From Mnemiopsis leidyi (taxonomy: Eukaryota; Ctenophora; Tentaculata; Lobata; Bolinopsidae), in contig JH152721.1 of the NCBI GenBank assembly GCA_000226015.1, forward strand, positions 31,142 through 54,094: DNA of 22,953 nucleotides. Reading direction: 5' to 3'. Positions within the stretch are counted from its first letter, which is position 1. Every line of letters starts with the position of its first letter. The notes under the pieces were generated by a model, which worked only from the letters and a program-made list of their open reading frames with translations, made no database searches and was not told the DNA's origin. Positions 19,932 through 22,953 of this stretch are shown here, piece by piece. A program made the translations under genes and the position numbers.

Positions 19932-20628
19932 TATCACGATCTGGTGCTGTAATGCAGTATTTTTGTAACCCACAGCGATAAATTTCAGTATACTTTTCAA
20001 CGGGGCAGTGTCTAAGAGTTGTATATTGCGATGATGTACAAGCAAGGACAGTTTTCTGAATCATCTGCAAAGGAGCTTACATACCGAGGATTCAGAAAAG
20101 CTCCCTCACTTGTACATCGATTTATTTTAGTTTTGCTGTCACCACCCAGTGGCCGTTTAAAGAGAGTGGCAGGCCAGAAGATCTAATAGCTTCACTTGGT
20201 AGCCCACAATTTGTCAAGGACTTGAAACTACCCTCCTTTATTGGATTTTCTACCTATTATAATTTTCTACCTATATAATAAAACTGAGCTTTCAGCTAGT
20301 TTTGTAAAAAAGAGCCTTGTACTATTTAGGTTCGGTTTCTGTCAACAAGTTTTATTAAAGTATGTGATAATTTGTCTGACCACCTTGATCTGGTACGGTT
20401 TTCACAGACTTTTGAAAACTTCAACAGGTTTTTCCAGCTTTGACCGTTGTGACAGAAACAAGTTGACACAATGTCTATAGGACTTCTTGACAACCAATAT
20501 AAGGACTACGCTAACTGTGAACTGTCCTGTAGTTCATTTCGACAGACTCAGATAGTCCCAGTTTAATTTATCAAATTCCTAAGTTTCACTATAAACTCAC
20601 ATCGCTCTAATCTTCTCTGTTCTGCCAG
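19932..20628. other. Region immediately upstream of the kelch-like gene's first recognised exon
   Basis: Holds the 86-nt hairpin at 20033-20118 and a T-rich stretch with an open frame at 20241-20480 that looks non-coding. It ends in a strong acceptor, CTCTAAT then TCTTCTCTGTTCTGCCAG at 20628, so it is probably the intron preceding the start-codon exon. The upstream 5' UTR exon was not located. Confidence 0.45.
20033..20118. ncRNA. 86-nt imperfect hairpin, possible structured RNA or foldback element
   Basis: GATGTACAAG (20033-20042) pairs perfectly with CTTGTACATC (20109-20118), and TTTTCTGAATC (20052-20062) with GATTCAGAAAA (20089-20099). Between them is a symmetric 9+9 internal loop that can still form AGG/CCT, so 24 of 30 positions pair. 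The terminal loop is 26 bases (20063-20088). Size and shape resemble a microRNA precursor, although the central mismatched loop is large. The strand cannot be decided and it matches no miRNA I know. A miniature foldback element is the alternative. Confidence 0.3.
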
Positions 20629-20720
20629 ATTCCCGACAGCTAATGTAATGTCAACTGTTGCTACTTTGAGGTCTCAATCTCGCCCTAGTCACCTTTCAAA
20701 ACGCCGTTATATCGAATCAG
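20629..20720 (+). CDS. Kelch-like exon 1 (recognised): start codon and N-terminal leader
   Basis: The exon lies between a pyrimidine-rich acceptor (TTCTGCCAG at 20628) and a near-perfect donor (TCAG|GTACGT at 20721). From ATG 20648 it encodes MSTVATLRSQSRPSHLSKRR and YIES, a short basic leader. It ends in phase 1, and the split codon G|AC makes Asp. It is too short to stand out as an ORF and was found by its splice sites and phase. Bases 20629-20647 are read as 5' UTR. Confidence 0.75.
20643..20648 (+). promoter_or_regulatory. Minimal start-stop upstream ORF (ATG-TAA) overlapping the kelch-like start codon
   Basis: The sequence ATGTAATG places ATG-TAA at 20643-20648 and the main ATG at 20648-20650, sharing the A. 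Start-stop elements of this kind are known to stall initiating ribosomes and lower translation. Here the stop-start overlap could instead allow re-initiation. This matters only if the mRNA's 5' UTR includes this exon and the ATG at 20648 is the true start. Confidence 0.45.
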
Positions 20721-22944
20721 GTACGTTTTTAATTCGGATTTTTCTAATTTTTTTATGAAATAAATCAAGTGTATCAAATTGCAAATCACTTCGCTGTTTT
20801 TCTGAAACAACCTTTATGGTCCATAGTGATAAGATCGCCCCTTTAATCGACAATCAAAGCCTCATTTCAAAATATTTTCCTTTCAGACACGGAGCAAAGT
20901 TCAGAACATCTGTTATCAGCCTTCAAACATTTGGGCCGCTTGCGGAGGAACTCTCTGTTCTGTGATGTAATCCTGGAAGCTGAAGATGGTCAAATCAGCG
21001 CTCACAAAGTCATCCTGGCCAGCCGATGTTCCTACTTTCGGGCTATGTTTATGTGTGGGACCCGGGAAAGTTGGGCTACCGAGGTGAAACTTACCGGAAT
21101 TTCCCTGCGGACCTTGGACATAGTTGTCGGGTTCATCTACAATGAAAAGATTCGCATTTTGGGTAAGTTTAAACTTTTGGTCCTGTGAGAAACTGATTTT
21201 ATCAAGCACTTTTATCGTTAATCTAATTACATTAGCCCTCTGTGAGGCAATGGCCACCAGAGAAAATGAATTGTTACAAATTTGCGCTAATTTCTTTAAA
21301 GCTCCCCTATCATGTGCTCATCTCCGGTAAACTACCTACTCTTCATATAAAATTCATACTCAACGGCCACCAAAGTTAACAAAATCAGAAATCTACCCTG
21401 CATGAACCGGTCATATTTGCGGTCACGAAGTATTTGCGGCGTCCTTCTAATAAACGATTTGTGATTGTGATAGTAAAAGTTTCAATGCTTGCTAGAATAT
21501 TTTTAAAATATTTACTCTCCCGCCCATGTTTTCTTGCTCATACCAACTAGTTGGTCACGAATATAATCCATTGCCATTTACCTACGTTGAAAATTAAAAT
21601 ACACATTCCTGCTTAATTTTAACACCTGAAAGTAGAATTCCCTGTCAAAATTATAGATTTGTTAATCTTATTTCATATAGAATACTTCCTAGGAGAGGAC
21701 GTGCAAGGCGTGCTGTCTGCTTCTGAAATGATGGATCTGGGAGACCTAAAGAGAATGGCTCTAAAGTACATGACATCCCACGTGTCCTCCTCTAACTGCC
21801 TGGCTGTCTGGCAGGTCTCAGAACTCTACTCCTGTAACATAGCCGCTGCAGAGGCCAGGTCCTACGCTCTCAAGAACTTCGTCAAAGTTATAGACACGCC
21901 TGATTTCCTGCAGTTGGAGCCGCAGAAACTGATGATGTTGTTATCGGACGACTTGCTGAAAGTTCCAGAGGAAAGGCTGGTCCTGGAGGCAGTGACGAAG
22001 TGGTTTAAACACGACAAGGAAGCCAGAAGAGAGTTCATGCCTGAACTGTTAAATTCAGTCAGGTAAAATTTTAACTTTAGCAGAGATATATTTTGGGGTT
22101 ATCTTTCTTTAAAATTTAAATTTCCTTATTTTCAACGACCGACGATTCATGGGAAATTTTGGGCGAGGGTTGAACATTTCTAAGATTTCTGTCAATTTCT
22201 TAATTTTGCATTTCACCATCATTAGAAAAGATAAGATTATACCTGCTTTTCACCTCAATTCCCTTATCATTTCATCTGGACAATTACCGCAAATCTCTAA
22301 TAATTACCGTTGTCACTTCAGGTTTCACCTATTTGGCACGACAGACTTTGTTAAGGCTATCACAACGACCAAGTGTGTTGAGGCCGTGCCCCACCTCGAG
22401 TCAGCTCTGGAAACAGCCCTCCTCAACCACTTCGAACCCGCAAAAAGACAAGTCTGTACAGTTCCCGGACCACCTAGGAACAGAGAACGGAGAAAAATTG
22501 TTGAGGAGCTTGCTGTTATCATCGGAGGTAACGACAATTATTATCTCGTGGATTTCCTTACAATTAGACTCCATCTCCATGATAATTATGTTTAGGCTAG
22601 CTATAAAGACTTAAAAAACCTAAAAGTTTTACGGAATTGTCAAGAATTGTTAATCCTGACACGCTTCCTTCCTTCCCTAGCACTAGACAGGTTATAAGTA
22701 GACTGACAACTGACACTTAATTATGTCCAGGTCAACAGGAGAACTCCATCTGGTCGAAGACGTGGGGCTGGGATCTGAGTAGTACCAGCCAGCAGGACAA
22801 AGAAGTCAGCTCCAGTGACAGTTCTTGGTACTCTCTTCCGCTCCCACTTACTCAGCGACGTGACCACGTGGCCATCGGCCGGGGCTGTGACGTCATCATA
22901 GCCGGGGGCAGCAACGGCACGGACCACATCAACAATGTAGAGAG
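20648..22944 (+). CDS. Kelch-like (KLHL) BTB-BACK-Kelch protein, 5' part (continues past the window)
   Basis: Exons 20648-20720, 20887-21162, 21681-22062, 22322-22527 and 22731-22944 join in phase to 383 complete codons and run off the right edge at the donor AG|GTGAGA. Domains: BTB about residues 35-140 (SLFCDVIL, ISAHKVILASRCSYFRAMF), BACK about 145-245 (SSSNCLAVWQVSELYSC, LLSDDLLKVPEERLVLEAV), then the first kelch blades (ELAVIIGG, DVIIAGGSNGTDHINNVER). Known for the family: the BTB and 3-box bind CUL3 and the kelch propeller selects substrates for ubiquitination. The subfamily cannot be assigned from what is present. The start is the first in-frame ATG after a strong acceptor at 20628. 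The frame stays open to 20629, so an upstream coding exon is not excluded. Confidence 0.9.
20887..21162 (+). CDS. Kelch-like exon 2: most of the BTB domain
   Basis: Acceptor TTTCCTTTCAG at 20886; donor TTGG|GTAAGT at 21163. Encodes DTEQSSEHLLSAFKHLGRLR and RNSLFCDVILEAEDGQISA, HKVILASRCSYFRAMF, through EVKLTGISLRTLDIVVGFIY and NEKIRIL. The D..H dimer-interface and core pattern CDV...H+..L...S.YF..MF is the standard BTB signature. In the segment where many KLHL proteins have a hydrophobic-x-Glu motif contacting CUL3, this one reads CGTRESW. Confidence 0.92.
21681..22062 (+). CDS. Kelch-like exon 3: end of BTB, 3-box and most of BACK domain
   Basis: Entered in phase 1 after TTTCATATAG and left in phase 2 at TCAG|GTAAAA. 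Reads EYFLGEDVQGVLSASEMMDL, then LKRMALKYMTSHVSSSNCLA, VWQVSELYSCNIAAAEARSY and on to LEAVTKWFKHDKEARR. The NCL motif followed by a helix and the LLSDDLLKVPEERLV segment are characteristic of BACK domains. Confidence 0.93.
22322..22527 (+). CDS. Kelch-like exon 4: end of BACK and entry into kelch propeller
   Basis: The acceptor is TTGTCACTTCAG at 22321. The phase-2 join gives NSVRF, matching the conserved VRF at the end of a typical BACK helix (LLxxVRFPL). It continues through LLNHFEPAKRQ, a basic linker (PPRNRERRKIVEE) and LAVIIGG, the first kelch beta strand. Donor GGAG|GTAACG at 22528. Confidence 0.9.
22731..22944 (+). CDS. Kelch-like exon 5: first kelch blade and start of the second
   Basis: Acceptor TTATGTCCAG at 22730; donor AGAG|GTGAGA at 22945, after which the frame would stop, so the gene continues beyond the window. 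Encodes GQQENSIWSKTWGWDL, a polar run SSTSQQDKEVSSSDSS, then WYSLPLPLTQRRDHVAIGRG and DVIIAGGSNGTDHINNVER. The paired W, the RRDHVA and the double-Gly strand are kelch-repeat hallmarks. Confidence 0.9.
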
Positions 22945-22953
22945 GTGAGATAA

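Noticed and set aside
22885..22899. Second CRE-like TGACGTCA sharing a 15-mer with 13154-13168
   Set aside because: It lies in kelch-like coding sequence (Gly-Cys-Asp-Val-Ile-Ile). One shared 15-mer within 23 kb is compatible with chance.

Overview
The window is animal (metazoan) nuclear DNA, probably from an invertebrate. It carries two multi-exon, intron-containing genes on the + strand, separated by about 13.4 kb with no recognisable gene. Introns are mostly 120-170 bp, with larger ones of 260-520 bp in the second gene. CpG is not obviously depleted, and the spacer carries several local tandem repeats. Both gene families are animal. I cannot place the species more closely from sequence alone.

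Left part (1-7251): the 3' portion of a RIF1 gene. Six exons can be joined with consistent phases (868-989, 1115-1430, 1556-4973, 5130-5240, 5380-5555, 5680-7251). They give 5,715 nt, or 1,904 residues plus a stop. The N-terminal HEAT-repeat half must lie upstream of the window. What remains is the block that follows the HEAT repeats (LTKHQKE ... RDVPVMYNSLD), a long disordered region with two AT-hooks and a six-copy heptapeptide array (SIPDSQT), a SILK + RVxF pair for docking protein phosphatase 1, the conserved C-terminal DNA-binding domain (IKTIGDL core), and an unusually long acidic tail of about 500 residues with two KEN boxes. RIF1 acts on chromatin: it brings PP1 to oppose DDK at replication origins, and in vertebrates it acts with 53BP1 in double-strand-break repair.

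Middle (7252-20628): no recognisable gene. It holds an AT-rich presumptive 3' flank, a 41-bp tandem repeat with eight copies (9575-9893), smaller minisatellites, and several stem-loops, the clearest being an 86-nt hairpin at 20033-20118. There is also a CRE + TATA-like + AATAAA arrangement at 13157-13633 and a few unexplained open frames. Part of it may be the promoter, 5' UTR exons or first intron of the downstream gene.

Right part (20629-22944, continuing past the edge): the 5' coding half of a kelch-like (KLHL) BTB-BACK-Kelch gene. Five exons have consistent phases and very good donor sites. The product is predicted to be a CUL3 E3 ubiquitin-ligase substrate adaptor. The start codon sits in an ATGTAATG context, so a one-codon upstream ORF overlaps the real start. 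The two genes share a strand but no functional link can be seen.
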